Counted from the stretch's first letter, positions 30,086 to 39,196 are shown. The stretch is 64,000 nucleotides of DNA from Thaumasiovibrio occultus (GCA_019703815.1 AP023052.1:62001-126000); one strand, 5' to 3'. The notes: generated from the sequence alone by a model not told the origin. Made by a program: numbers and translations.

Positions 30086-30727
30086 TTGTTACGACAAAAA
30101 GGCCTGACCTTGATTGAAGTACTGGTGGTGACGGTGATCATGGCGATGATCAGCATGCTGACCTTTCAAGCAATGCAAGGCGTGCAGGGCAGTAACCAAT
30201 CGTCGATCGACCGTACCGCGCGGCTGGAAAGTCTGCAGCGCGCGTTGGTGATCATGGACAATGATTTTCGCCAAGCGGTAGGACGTGATGTGCGCCTGCC
30301 GGGCGCAGAAGTGCCAGAAGGCAACGCGTGGCAAGCCGGTGAATACCTGCTCGACTCAGATGATTGGGGCGTGGCGTTTACCCGCGTTGGCTGGCAAAAC
30401 CCGGAATACATGTTTGCGCGGGGTGAAGTGCTGCGCGTCGGTTACCGCTTGGTCGAAGAGCGTTTAGAGCGAGTTTACTATCGCTACCCCGATGTGGTGG
30501 TGGGTTCGGAGCCGGTCGAAACCGTGCTGCTGGAAGGTGTGACCGAGTTGAAATTTGAGTTTTACACCGACGGCGAATGGCGCAGCAATTGGCAAGATCA
30601 AACGGGCATGCCGTCGGGGGTGATGGTCAAAATGCAGCTTAACGATTTCGGCAATATTGACCGCGTCTACAGCCTGCCAGCGCCAATTGATGTGGCGGCC
30701 GATAACGCCGCAGAGGAGCAGGGATGA
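30086..30727 (+). CDS. gspJ: Type II secretion minor pseudopilin GspJ (TTG start)
   Basis: 213 residues from a TTG at 30086. No ATG or GTG lies at the right place; GGGAGG (30075-30080) is correctly spaced from the TTG, and starting there gives a proper leader MLRQKG before LTLIEVLVVTVIM (Glu at +5). The frame is open upstream, but that part overlaps gspI and gives no leader. It is a tip pseudopilin interacting with GspI and GspK. It overlaps gspK by four bases. Confidence 0.93.
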   Translation: MLRQKGLTLIEVLVVTVIMAMISMLTFQAMQGVQGSNQSSIDRTARLESLQRALVIMDNDFRQAVGRDVRLPGAEVPEGNAWQAGEYLLDSDDWGVAFTRVGWQNPEYMFARGEVLRVGYRLVEERLERVYYRYPDVVVGSEPVETVLLEGVTELKFEFYTDGEWRSNWQDQTGMPSGVMVKMQLNDFGNIDRVYSLPAPIDVAADNAAEEQG

Positions 30728-31734
30728 AGCAGCAACGCGGCATTGCCCTTATTCTCGTGCTGGGGGTGTTATCCATCATGATGACCATCACCATGTCGAT
30801 GGGGCAGCGATTGAATTTGATTTTCTATCGCACCGAAAACCAGCTGTTTAGCCAGCAATCGTATTGGTATGCCTTGTCGGTGGAAGAGTTGGCGCGCGTG
30901 GCGATCAAGCAAAGCATCGATGATGGCGATGTGGTGAATTTAAGCCAAGTGTGGGCAACGCCAGATCAGCGTTACCCGCTCGATGACGGTGTGGCGGTAG
31001 GCCAAGTGTATGACTACCAAGCGTGTTTTAATATCAATGCGCTGTCTTCGGTGGTACCGGATGGCAACGAGCCCCAACGCCCCGCGCTGGTGCGCTCGTT
31101 TCAAGTGATGTTACAAGAGCAAGGCGTTGACAGTTTTGAAGCTGAAGTAATAGCAGACAGCACATGGGAGTTCGTGAATCCGTCGACCTCTGTGCAATCG
31201 GCGTTCGGTGAAGGGGACAGCTCGTATGAAGGGCGCTCGCCGGCCTATTTGCCGCCCAACGGTTGGCTGGCTGACAAAACCGAGCTTCGCGCAGTGGCCG
31301 GTATGACGGCCGAAATTTACAACGATATCAGCCATCTGGTGTGCGCTTTGCCTACCGATGGGCTGCAGATCAACGTCAACACCCTCTATCCGTCCCAAGC
31401 TGCGGTGCTGGTGGGGGTGTTGCAACCCAGCCTGTCACTGGGCGATGCCCAAAAGTTGATAGAGGGCCGCCCTTATGATGGCTGGCAGTCGGTGGAGAGT
31501 TTCTTTGCCGAGCCAGAGCTCGGTCAATTACCGCAAGAAGAGCGGGAGCGATTAGCGGCGTTATTAACGGTATCAAGCAGCTTCTTCCAGCTGGATGCTG
31601 AAGTCGAAGTCGATCGTAACCGACTTAGAGTCGCTTCACTGCTCTACCGTGACGGTGAAGATAATATAAAGGTGGTTCGCCGCCGATTTGGAGGATTTAG
31701 TGAGCGAATTTCTGACGGTGAGACTGAGCAATGA
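30724..31734 (+). CDS. gspK: Type II secretion minor pseudopilin GspK
   Basis: 336 residues, the large pseudopilin. Leader MKQQRG, then IALILVLGVLSIM: the usual Glu at +5 is replaced by Leu, which is normal for GspK and fits its place at the very tip. The alpha domain insertion (about 90-220) and the helix-hairpin-helix-like segment (INVNTLYPSQAAVLVG) are typical. It overlaps gspJ by 4 bases and gspL by 35. Confidence 0.94.
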   Translation: MKQQRGIALILVLGVLSIMMTITMSMGQRLNLIFYRTENQLFSQQSYWYALSVEELARVAIKQSIDDGDVVNLSQVWATPDQRYPLDDGVAVGQVYDYQACFNINALSSVVPDGNEPQRPALVRSFQVMLQEQGVDSFEAEVIADSTWEFVNPSTSVQSAFGEGDSSYEGRSPAYLPPNGWLADKTELRAVAGMTAEIYNDISHLVCALPTDGLQINVNTLYPSQAAVLVGVLQPSLSLGDAQKLIEGRPYDGWQSVESFFAEPELGQLPQEERERLAALLTVSSSFFQLDAEVEVDRNRLRVASLLYRDGEDNIKVVRRRFGGFSERISDGETEQ

Positions 31735-32884
31735 TCTGTCTGCGCCGGTACCGTGGCTAGTGTGGTCGCCGACGCAGCAAGAAGTGATTGCGTCGGGCAC
31801 ATTATCATCGGGCGATGATCTACACGAACTCTCTGACTACGGGGCGCAACGCCAGGTGGTGGCCTTAATTGACAGCGCGGCACTGCTGCTGGCCCCGGTC
31901 ACGTTACCCAAGGGCAGTTTGCGCCAGCTAGAGCGTGTGCTGCCGTATTTGCTTGAAGAAGAGCTTGCTCAAGACGTAGAAGACATGCACGTGCATTTGC
32001 TGGGTCGCCAAGGCGATCAAGGCTATGTGGCGGCTGTCGAGCATGCGCTGGTTGAGCGTTGGTTGGCGCAACTGGCGGATGCCAACTTGCCTGTGCGTCG
32101 CTTGGTGCCAGACTGTTTGTGTCTGCCGCTGCGCGATGAGGTTATCACCGCAGCTGAGCTTGGCGATCAATGGCTATTGCGCTTTAGCGAGCACCTCGGC
32201 GCAGCGGTCGATACCGCGTGGCTCGATTTCTGTCTTGAAGAGGATAGTCAAATTCACCACTACACCCCTGCACCCGAAGGGGTCAAAGGCCAGTGGCAAA
32301 CCCAAACCCCAGAGCTAGTGATGCAATTGCTGACCATGGGCGCGTTGGACAACACGGTCAATTTGCTGTCGGGCCCGTATCGTCGTCAGCCATCATGGCA
32401 AAAACACTTATTGCCGTGGCGTAAAGTGGCGATTGCCGCTGGTGTGGTATTGGCGGTCAGTATGATCGGCAATGTTGTACAGGTTAACCGCGTTGAAAAG
32501 CAGGTTGAAGCGCTTAAAGCTTACAACAAACAAGTGTTTAATGTTGCTTTCCCCGGCGCGCAGCGTATTCCAACCAACAGTTGGGCGCGTAGCCAAGTTA
32601 ATGCCGAGCTGAAGCGCCTTGGCTCAGGCCAAGGAGGCGCAGGATTGCTCGGCTGGTTAGCAGAGCTTGAGCCGATCCTTAAAGACGTTTCTAGTTTTGA
32701 AATTATGAACTTGCGCTATGATGCAGGGCGTAGCGAGTTGCGTTTACAGGCGCAAGCGAACGATTTCGCCCCGTTTGAACAAGTGCGTGGCGCACTAGCG
32801 AAGCAATATGAGGTCGAGCAAGGCCAGTTGTCGCGTCGTGATGAGAAAGTTCAGGGCATGTTTACCCTGCGGAGGAAATCATGA
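31700..32884 (+). CDS. gspL: Type II secretion protein GspL
   Basis: 394 residues from GTG 31700, which has GGAGG upstream and gives the Vibrio-like start SEFLTVRLS; an in-frame TTG at 31688 is rejected. Actin-like cytoplasmic domain (about 1-225) that binds GspE, one membrane helix (about 242-260) and a small ferredoxin-like periplasmic domain (to 394). The first 35 bases lie inside gspK. Confidence 0.94.
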   Translation: MSEFLTVRLSNDLSAPVPWLVWSPTQQEVIASGTLSSGDDLHELSDYGAQRQVVALIDSAALLLAPVTLPKGSLRQLERVLPYLLEEELAQDVEDMHVHLLGRQGDQGYVAAVEHALVERWLAQLADANLPVRRLVPDCLCLPLRDEVITAAELGDQWLLRFSEHLGAAVDTAWLDFCLEEDSQIHHYTPAPEGVKGQWQTQTPELVMQLLTMGALDNTVNLLSGPYRRQPSWQKHLLPWRKVAIAAGVVLAVSMIGNVVQVNRVEKQVEALKAYNKQVFNVAFPGAQRIPTNSWARSQVNAELKRLGSGQGGAGLLGWLAELEPILKDVSSFEIMNLRYDAGRSELRLQAQANDFAPFEQVRGALAKQYEVEQGQLSRRDEKVQGMFTLRRKS

Positions 32885-33348
32885 AGCAGTGGTGGAGCAG
32901 TATTAGTGAGCGTGAGCAGCGCTTAGTGCTGGCGATGGCGGTCACGCTGGTGATTGGCATCTTCTATTTTGGCGCGATCAAACCGCTTAAAGACAAAGCA
33001 GCCAGTGCCGAGCAACAATTGCAGGTCGAGCAAAATCAGACCCGTTGGCTGCAAGAAAACGTCACGGAAATCGTTAATCGTCGCGGTACCAGCTCAGCGC
33101 CGAGTGGTAACAGCAACTTAAACCAAGTGGTTAACAGCTCAGCGAGCAGTTATCGCGTCGAGGTGATCCGCATGCAGCCGCGTGATGAGTCGCTGCAAGT
33201 GTGGATCCAGCCGTTGGCCTTTAACGACCTGCTGGCGTGGTTAGCCTTCTTACAAGAAAATCACGGGATCACGGTAGAGTTTCTCGATTTGAACCGCGAT
33301 AAACGTGGCGGAGTGGTGGCGGTGAGCCGACTGCAAATAGGACGATGA
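32881..33348 (+). CDS. gspM: Type II secretion protein GspM
   Basis: 155 residues: a short cytoplasmic start with the typical SISEREQRLVLAM, a membrane helix (about 16-34), a coiled segment (about 38-75) and a ferredoxin-like periplasmic domain. It pairs with GspL in the inner membrane platform. Overlaps gspL by 4 bases. Confidence 0.93.
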   Translation: MKQWWSSISEREQRLVLAMAVTLVIGIFYFGAIKPLKDKAASAEQQLQVEQNQTRWLQENVTEIVNRRGTSSAPSGNSNLNQVVNSSASSYRVEVIRMQPRDESLQVWIQPLAFNDLLAWLAFLQENHGITVEFLDLNRDKRGGVVAVSRLQIGR

Positions 33349-33352
33349 TAAG

Positions 33353-34111
33353 GTGAAGCAAAAAGTAGCGCTTGGGATTGGATTTACCGCCGTATTTTCG
33401 GTGAGCCTCATTGTGCACATGCCCGCAAGTTGGCTCTATCGCCAAGTGGCCCCCTTGCAAGGCGTCGCACTGGAAGGTGTCAGCGGTACCGTGTTTGCCG
33501 GTAAAGCGGTGAATGTGCGCTATCAAGGGCAGAACTTGGGCCACGTTGATTGGCAGATGAAACCTTGGGCGCTGTTGCTTGCCAACGCCAAGTTCGCGGT
33601 CGATTTTGGTAAAGGTAGCGATCTCGGTTATAGCGGTGCCGGTATTGTCGGTTACCGTTTCTCAGGTCCTTACGCCAGCGATTTGGTGGCGACCATGCCC
33701 GCCGAGAAAGTCATGACGTTTTCGCCGATGCCATTACCGATTGAAATTGCCGGTCAATTTGAGCTGCGTTTAGAAGAGTATCAATGGGCGGCACCGTATT
33801 GTGCTGAGCTGGCGGGTGAGCTGATCTGGCTGGATGGCGCGGTGGTGAGCCCTCTCGGTAACATTGACGCAGGCTGGGCCGACGCTGCGTTAAGCTGTGA
33901 AGACGGCGCTGCCGTGGTTAAAGCCGAGCAAGAGTCAGACGCCTTAACCAGTGATTGGCTCGTGAGCTTAAAGGCGAACAATACTTACGTGCTTGACGGT
34001 GGCTTTACCCCCGGTGAGGCGTTCCCAGATATGTTGCGCAGCCAATTGCGCTATGTGGGTAACCCTGACGGCAAAGGCCGTTATAGCTTTAAATTCTCAG
34101 GTCAATTTTAA
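33353..34111 (+). CDS. gspN: Type II secretion protein GspN
   Basis: 252 residues from a GTG four bases after gspM, with a weak ribosome site (TAAGG). N-terminal signal or anchor (about 5-25), then a beta-rich periplasmic domain with a GVSGTVFAGKAVNV motif. GspN is present in Vibrio eps operons but is not essential in all systems. Last gene of the gsp operon; I see no strong terminator after it. Confidence 0.9.
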   Translation: MKQKVALGIGFTAVFSVSLIVHMPASWLYRQVAPLQGVALEGVSGTVFAGKAVNVRYQGQNLGHVDWQMKPWALLLANAKFAVDFGKGSDLGYSGAGIVGYRFSGPYASDLVATMPAEKVMTFSPMPLPIEIAGQFELRLEEYQWAAPYCAELAGELIWLDGAVVSPLGNIDAGWADAALSCEDGAAVVKAEQESDALTSDWLVSLKANNTYVLDGGFTPGEAFPDMLRSQLRYVGNPDGKGRYSFKFSGQF

Positions 34112-34277
34112 TTCCCTTCACCGCAGCCTCTAGCGGGAAAATGTGAACAGACAGGGCGGCGATGTTAAACCTTGTGACGGTTGTCGTAGCCCTGTGTGGA
34201 GATTTTTACAAAAAGGTCTTTATTTCATCTGCCACATACCCTTAAATTACCTACACGGTGTAGCAACAGGACTTGGC

Positions 34278-34829
34278 ATGACGGGAAAAAAGCCGACTAT
34301 TCTTGAAAAGCAGGTTGTGGCAGAGTCGCAGCTGTTTAAAATTGAATCCCTTTCTTTGCGTTTTGCTAACGGGGCAGAGCGCGTCTACGAACGTATGAAA
34401 CCCTCTGGCCGCCATGCGGTGATGATCATTCCGGTAACTGAGCAAGGTGATTTGCTGCTAGTTCGCGAATACGCGGCGGGCACGGAAAATTACGAGCTCG
34501 GCTTTGCGAAAGGCTTGATTGATCCCGGCGAAAGCGCAGAAGAAGCCGCCAATCGTGAACTGAAAGAAGAGATTGGGTTTGGTGCGCGTAGCTTGTTGCC
34601 CCTTAAAGAAGTGATCTTGGCACCGGGATATTTTTCCAGCCGTATGACCTTGTTCTTAGCGCGCGATCTGTATCCTGAGCAGCTCGAAGGCGATGAGCCC
34701 GAGCCACTGCAAGTGGTGAAATGGCCATTGGCGCAAGCGGATGAGTTGCTCACCCATGCCGATTTTGCCGAAGCACGAAGTATTGTCGGCTTGATGTTGG
34801 CGCAAAAAGCGTTAGCGGGAGGGGCGTAA
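34278..34829 (+). CDS. nudE: ADP compounds hydrolase NudE
   Basis: 183 residues from ATG 34278 (AGGA upstream); homologs begin KPTILEK, so the longer open frame is not used. The full Nudix box (Gx5Ex7REUxEExGU) is present as GLIDPGESAEEAANRELKEEIG. Cleaves ADP-ribose, Ap3A and NADH. It is separated from gspN by 166 bases and followed two bases later by cysQ, so nudE-cysQ forms its own operon. Confidence 0.95.
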   Translation: MTGKKPTILEKQVVAESQLFKIESLSLRFANGAERVYERMKPSGRHAVMIIPVTEQGDLLLVREYAAGTENYELGFAKGLIDPGESAEEAANRELKEEIGFGARSLLPLKEVILAPGYFSSRMTLFLARDLYPEQLEGDEPEPLQVVKWPLAQADELLTHADFAEARSIVGLMLAQKALAGGA

Positions 34830-34831
34830 CG

Positions 34832-35653
34832 ATGGCATTGCATTATGTCACTCAAGTGATTGAGATCGCCCGCGAAGCTGGCCGAATGATTTTGGATATT
34901 TACCAAGACGGTAACTTCGAAAAGCATACCAAACAAGATGACACGCCCGTCACCTCGGCCGATATTGCGGCGCACAAATACATTACGGCGCAGTTAACTG
35001 CGCTCGACCCGTCTATTCCGGTCTTGTCGGAAGAAGATGCGGGTATTTCACTGCAAGAACGTAGCCAATGGCAGCGTTATTGGTTGGTGGATCCTCTCGA
35101 TGGCACCCAAGAGTTCATCGCCGGTAGCGGTGATTTCGCGACGATTATTGCGCTGGTGGAAAACAACCAGCCGGTGATGGGGGTGGTGTATGGCCCGGTG
35201 TCGGATGTGGTGTATTACGCCTGCCAAGGGCAAGGGGCGTTTAAGATCACTCAAAGCGCAGGCACGTTGCCGATCTCGACGCATCAACACCGTCAAGATA
35301 CTCGTAATATTGCGGTTGCGATCAGTCGTCGCCAGAATATCCATGCTATCACCGACCGTTTAGATCCGGCGTGGAACTACAATTTGGTGCCATTGGGCTC
35401 AGCCGCGTTGAAAGCGTGCTTGGTTGCCGAAGGCGCGGTGGATTGCTATTTGCGATTAGGACCTACTGGTGAGTGGGATACCGCCGCCACGCAGTGTATT
35501 GTCGAGGAAGCGGGTGGTCGCGTGTTCAATACCCACCTCAATCCACTCACCTATAATCAGCGTGAAACTTTGGAAAATCCCAATTTTATTACCCTTGGCG
35601 ATGAAACACTGCCGTGGGCTAGCATTCTGACCCCAGATAATCGCATGTTGTAA
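34832..35653 (+). CDS. cysQ: 3'(2'),5'-bisphosphate nucleotidase CysQ
   Basis: 273 residues of the inositol monophosphatase fold. Metal-binding motifs: EEDAG (about 69-73), DPLDGTQEF (about 88-96) and WDTAA (about 213-217). Recycles 3'-phosphoadenosine 5'-phosphate from sulfate assimilation to AMP. Coupled to nudE; a terminator follows. Confidence 0.96.
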   Translation: MALHYVTQVIEIAREAGRMILDIYQDGNFEKHTKQDDTPVTSADIAAHKYITAQLTALDPSIPVLSEEDAGISLQERSQWQRYWLVDPLDGTQEFIAGSGDFATIIALVENNQPVMGVVYGPVSDVVYYACQGQGAFKITQSAGTLPISTHQHRQDTRNIAVAISRRQNIHAITDRLDPAWNYNLVPLGSAALKACLVAEGAVDCYLRLGPTGEWDTAATQCIVEEAGGRVFNTHLNPLTYNQRETLENPNFITLGDETLPWASILTPDNRML

Positions 35654-35674
35654 ATTCAACAAGCCTTGAGTCAG

Positions 35675-35700
35675 CGCCAACGTTCATCGTTGGCGTTTTG
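35675..35700 (+). terminator. Terminator after cysQ
   Basis: Perfect 8-bp stem cgccaacg / cgttggcg with a 5-base loop, followed by TTTTGCTTT. The T-run is interrupted, so some readthrough into the helicase gene is possible. Confidence 0.75.
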
Positions 35701-35819
35701 CTTTCTGGCGGCTAATCGTGGTCAAGTCACTCGCGACAAATCACAGGACGTTGTTGATCTTATTGTATTTATTCCCCACATCGCTAGTGTATCCTTGAGG
35801 CAGCAAAAAGGAGAAGCGC

Positions 35820-38513
35820 GTGTATCAGGGCTGTTTTCGTTATCTGTATCGATGTTATCAAGCTGATGGCAGTGAGTTGTCGTTGTGGAATCTATGGAAA
35901 GTGCGCCACGACCGCCGCGTGATCTGCGATGACGAAGATTTACTGCTCTCTGGTCAACTGCCGCTGTTACCGTTGCCTTCCTCAAATGAATTAAGCCAAC
36001 AGGCTGATCTCTATCGCCGTGAGCGACGTCTGATTTATGGCGCGCTGTTTGTGCAAGGCCAGCTCGATACCACGGGCGGTTTTGGCAAAGTGCGCCAAAT
36101 TTGTGCCCCTTTACTTTATTTGCCCGCGCATTTTGAGTCAGCTGGCAGCGATGGCCCGCAACTGGCGCTAGATAAAGTGGCAGTGCGGGTGAACGAGCCG
36201 CTGCTGCGTCTGATTCTGTCGCCAGATACGCCTACTGATGTGTTAGAGCATTTCCCTGCGCTGTCCTTACCGTTAACCCATACCGATCTGGCGGCGATCA
36301 GCCAATGGCTGCGACGTTACACTGCGGTGGAGGGGCTTGAGAGCGTGGCACATTGGCCGACGTTGGTGCCGATTGAACCGTCGCGCAAGAAAAAGCTGAT
36401 TTTGCATTGCGCGACGGCGGTAATTCTTGCTGAACGTGGTCGCAGCGCCCGGGGTATCTTGCATGAGCTCAACCAACTGGCGAAAGCGGACGCTTGGTCT
36501 GCGCCGATTGAACATTTGCTGGGGCCGGTGTTTGGTCAAGCGCTATCGCCACCGATCAGCGCTGCCCCCGTACAAGAGCGTTTGCCTTATCAGTTAACCG
36601 CAGCGCAATTGCGTGCCATCGACAATGCCGCCCGCCAACCGCTGAGCTTGATTTCAGGCCCGCCGGGTACCGGCAAAAGTTTTACCATCGCCGCGCTCGC
36701 GATTGATCGCATGTTAGCGGGTGAGTCGGTGTTGATTGTGTCGAAAACCGAGCAAGCCATTGACGTGATAGGGCATAAACTGCGTTACGACTTCGAGCTG
36801 GATAACGGTTTTGTGCACGCTGCGTCGACGCGGTTTACTAAGACCATGCGTGCGTTTTTGTCGGATTTACTGTTGTACGGTGATAGCGAGGCGATCACCG
36901 AACGTGCGGTGGCAGCGTGTGCGTCTCAAGTCGTGAAGGAAAAACGTCAGCAACACCAAGCGGAAAGCAAACTAGCCCGCGCACTGTGGGCAGCGCAGCA
37001 CAGCGAAAAAGCCAGCGGGAAAGCGTGGCATCGCCGCTGGGCAGCTAAGTGTTGGCTAGGCGTGTATGGTCAGGACGCCGCGTGGCGCGCCCAGCAAACC
37101 CTCACCGAGGCCACACAAACGTATCAAGCGGCGGCGCGTCAGTTGATCAATCTCACCCGCCAGTATCAAATGGCGGAGACGGTGAAACGCTCGCGTAGCG
37201 TGCTTAGCCAATTTCATGATGCGCTTAAAGCGCGCAATTCGAAAACCCAAGCAGAGCGCTTTGCCAGTACCGATTTCAACGTGGTGCTCGATGCGCTGCC
37301 GATCTGGCTGGTGACGGTGGAAGAGTTGGCGGAAGCCTTGCCGCTGACTAACGCCATGTTTGATGTGGTGATCATTGACGAAGCGACGCAATGCGATGCC
37401 GCGAGCGCGATGCCGGCGCTGCAACGAGCAAAACGTGCGGTGGTGGTCGGCGATGGTAAGCAATTGCGCCATGTGTCATTTCTCTCGCGGCGCAAGCAGC
37501 AACGTTTGTGGCAAGAAGAAGCTCTGCCGGAGGCGGCCGCAGCGCGTTGTGATTACCGTGATATGTCACTGCTCGATTGGGTCTCATCGAGTCTATCCAG
37601 TCAGCAAGCGGTGAGCGCACTTAATGAGCAATACCGCAGCCGTTTATCGTTGATTGAATTTAGCAATCAGCACTTTTATCACGGCCGCTTAAAGGTGATG
37701 AAGGCCAGGCCGACCGCTGATGACAGCGATACCCTGCGCTTTGTTCACCTGCCCGACGGGCAGCGCCTTGCTGCAGGACATAACCCGCTGGAAGGCGAAG
37801 CCGTGCTGGCTTGGTTACGTCAGCATGTTGATGGGCAGAAGGGATCTGCGTGGCCACTGTCAGTGGGGATTGTTTCGCCATTTCGCGAGCACGCCAATTG
37901 GCTGCAACGTGAGTTAGAGTCGCGCTTTAGCGCCGATGAGATGCAACGTTGCCAACTTCGCGTTGCCACCCCGTATGGGTTTCAGGGTGAAGAGCGCGAT
38001 ATCATGTTGTTATCGTTGGCGATTGATGACGATAGCAATCGCGCCGCTGCGTACCTGAATCGAGAAGACATGTTCAATGTGATGGTCACGCGGGCGCGCC
38101 AGCAGCAAATCGTCTTTCACTCCATTCGCGCAGAAACCCTCAATCCCGATAATTTGCTGGCGAAGTATTTGCGCTTTACTCATCAAGGGGCCACAACGCG
38201 CCAAGGTGTTGATCCGTCGGTGTGTGAGTTCGCGGCGGATCTCAGCGCGCAACTGGCGCAGCACGGCTGCCAAACCTGGGTGGGTTTGACGATCGCCGGC
38301 CAAACCTTGGATGTGGTGGTCGAGCGCGACGGTCAACTGTTGGGCGTGGATTTGGTTGGTTTTGCGGGTGAGTTTATCGCGCCTCTCACCATTGACGCGC
38401 ATCGCGCTTTGGCAAGGGCAGGGCTGTCGTTATTGCCGGTGTCGTATCGCCAGTGGCAACGAGACCCAGAGGGCGTGATCGCCAAAATCCAAGCATGTTT
38501 GGTTGAAAAGTAA
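35820..38513 (+). CDS. Large superfamily 1 (UPF1-like) helicase with C-terminal nuclease-like domain
   Basis: 897 residues from a GTG with AAGGAG upstream. N-terminal region (1-260) unassigned. SF1 motifs: Walker A GPPGTGKS (280-287), Walker B/DEAD-like DEAT (520-523), motif III GDGKQL (544-549), NEQYRS (602-607), motif V TPYGFQGEERD (717-727) and motif VI VMVTRARQQ (754-762). The helical insert 355-480 between I and II is typical of UPF1-like AAA_11/AAA_12 enzymes. The tail (about 800-897) resembles the Vsr-like PD-(D/E)XK nuclease domain (REase_MTES_1575) found at the end of such helicases, with D831 but a degraded second motif (GVDLVG, around D844, lacking a following Lys). It stands alone between cysQ and the csp region. 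Substrate (DNA or RNA) and role unknown; repair or defence is possible. Confidence 0.8.
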   Translation: MYQGCFRYLYRCYQADGSELSLWNLWKVRHDRRVICDDEDLLLSGQLPLLPLPSSNELSQQADLYRRERRLIYGALFVQGQLDTTGGFGKVRQICAPLLYLPAHFESAGSDGPQLALDKVAVRVNEPLLRLILSPDTPTDVLEHFPALSLPLTHTDLAAISQWLRRYTAVEGLESVAHWPTLVPIEPSRKKKLILHCATAVILAERGRSARGILHELNQLAKADAWSAPIEHLLGPVFGQALSPPISAAPVQERLPYQLTAAQLRAIDNAARQPLSLISGPPGTGKSFTIAALAIDRMLAGESVLIVSKTEQAIDVIGHKLRYDFELDNGFVHAASTRFTKTMRAFLSDLLLYGDSEAITERAVAACASQVVKEKRQQHQAESKLARALWAAQHSEKASGKAWHRRWAAKCWLGVYGQDAAWRAQQTLTEATQTYQAAARQLINLTRQYQMAETVKRSRSVLSQFHDALKARNSKTQAERFASTDFNVVLDALPIWLVTVEELAEALPLTNAMFDVVIIDEATQCDAASAMPALQRAKRAVVVGDGKQLRHVSFLSRRKQQRLWQEEALPEAAAARCDYRDMSLLDWVSSSLSSQQAVSALNEQYRSRLSLIEFSNQHFYHGRLKVMKARPTADDSDTLRFVHLPDGQRLAAGHNPLEGEAVLAWLRQHVDGQKGSAWPLSVGIVSPFREHANWLQRELESRFSADEMQRCQLRVATPYGFQGEERDIMLLSLAIDDDSNRAAAYLNREDMFNVMVTRARQQQIVFHSIRAETLNPDNLLAKYLRFTHQGATTRQGVDPSVCEFAADLSAQLAQHGCQTWVGLTIAGQTLDVVVERDGQLLGVDLVGFAGEFIAPLTIDAHRALARAGLSLLPVSYRQWQRDPEGVIAKIQACLVEK

Positions 38514-38541
38514 ACATACCCGCGTGGCCATTGCGCCGTAT

Positions 38542-38748
38542 CTAGTGAACCTGAAACTCTTCCAAGGCGTTGTGTTGAGAGTCGAAAATCGTACCGAGGC
38601 GGGTGGTTTCACAATAGGAATAGGCCAGATCAAGCGTGTTGATTTGACTATGGAATAGAACGTGACGGGTGAGTAGATCGCTGTTGAGCTGATGAAGTGT
38701 CGAGATCCAAGATAAGTTGTCTTGATATAGCGTAAAGGTAATTTTAAT
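38542..38748 (-). CDS. Small protein, 68 residues, apparent ATT start
   Basis: A leftward frame with coding-like character (start KITFTLYQDNLSW, end NALEEFQVH) ending TAG at 38542. There is no ATG, GTG or TTG in the frame's first part. The best start is ATT at 38748, preceded by AAAGGAAAGCCC, a good Shine-Dalgarno sequence at proper spacing. ATT starts are known for infC and pcnB in bacteria. The frame stays open upstream to a stop at 38803-38805. Soluble, with no hydrophobic span; a single Cys at 46. I do not recognise a family. It lies downstream of the csp gene on the same strand and converges with the helicase gene. Confidence 0.5.
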   Translation of the reverse strand: MKITFTLYQDNLSWISTLHQLNSDLLTRHVLFHSQINTLDLAYSYCETTRLGTIFDSQHNALEEFQVH

Positions 38749-38947
38749 GGGCTTTCCTTTGTTCTGTTGGAATGGATAAATTAAAGCTGTGAATGTGATG
38801 TTTTAAGCGATAGAGAATATTAACTGCAGGAATTAACCGACTAATATGCCATTAGGTTATGCTAGCGGTTTTATATAATGCGGTGACGTATAACTAAAGG
38901 GGGAGGGTAGTGCTAGAGAGTGATGGAATTAAGAGATAGAAGAGGAA
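38749..38947. other. Non-coding region between the small ORF and csp
   Basis: About 200 bases. It holds the 5' side of the small ATT-start ORF. On the + strand a TATAAT (38874-38879) and a strong ribosome-site-like run (aaagggggaggg, 38896-38907) are present, but the frame behind it has only nine codons. Nothing else identifiable. Confidence 0.3.
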
Positions 38948-38978
38948 TTGTGGAGTGATTTTAACAACCACTCCACAA
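38948..38978 (-). terminator. Probable terminator of the cold-shock gene
   Basis: Perfect 10-bp stem ttgtggagtg / cactccacaa with an 11-base loop, starting 9 bases beyond the csp stop. Read leftward it is followed only by TTCCTCTTCT, a moderate T content, so termination may be partial. Confidence 0.6.
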
Positions 38979-38986
38979 TAAAAGCA

Positions 38987-39196
38987 TTAAGCTACAACAA
39001 CGTTAGCAGCTTGTAGGCCTTTTTGACCTTGCTCTACTTCAAAAGACACTTTTTGGCCTTCTTGAAGAGTTTTGAAGCCTTCAGAAACGATTGCACGGAA
39101 GTGAACGAACACGTCAGCGCCGCCGTTGTCTTGAGAAATGAAACCGAAGCCTTTCTCTTCGTTAAACCATTTTACAGTGCCATTAACTTTAGACAT
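38987..39196 (-). CDS. Cold shock domain protein (CspA family)
   Basis: 69 residues, one complete cold shock domain. RNP1 KGFGFI (15-20) and RNP2 VFVHF (29-33) are intact, as is the [12 protein letters not shown] opening. It binds single-stranded RNA/DNA as an RNA chaperone. AAGGGG lies 5-10 bases before the ATG. A promoter at 39364-39392 gives a ~160-base leader, the length known for the cold-responsive cspA mRNA, which suggests induction at low temperature. Confidence 0.95.
   Translation of the reverse strand: MSKVNGTVKWFNEEKGFGFISQDNGGADVFVHFRAIVSEGFKTLQEGQKVSFEVEQGQKGLQAANVVVA

Noticed and set aside
38874-38939. + strand TATAAT and strong ribosome-site-like run (aaagggggaggg) as a gene start
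   Set aside because: The following frame has only nine codons before a stop; probably chance purine richness.
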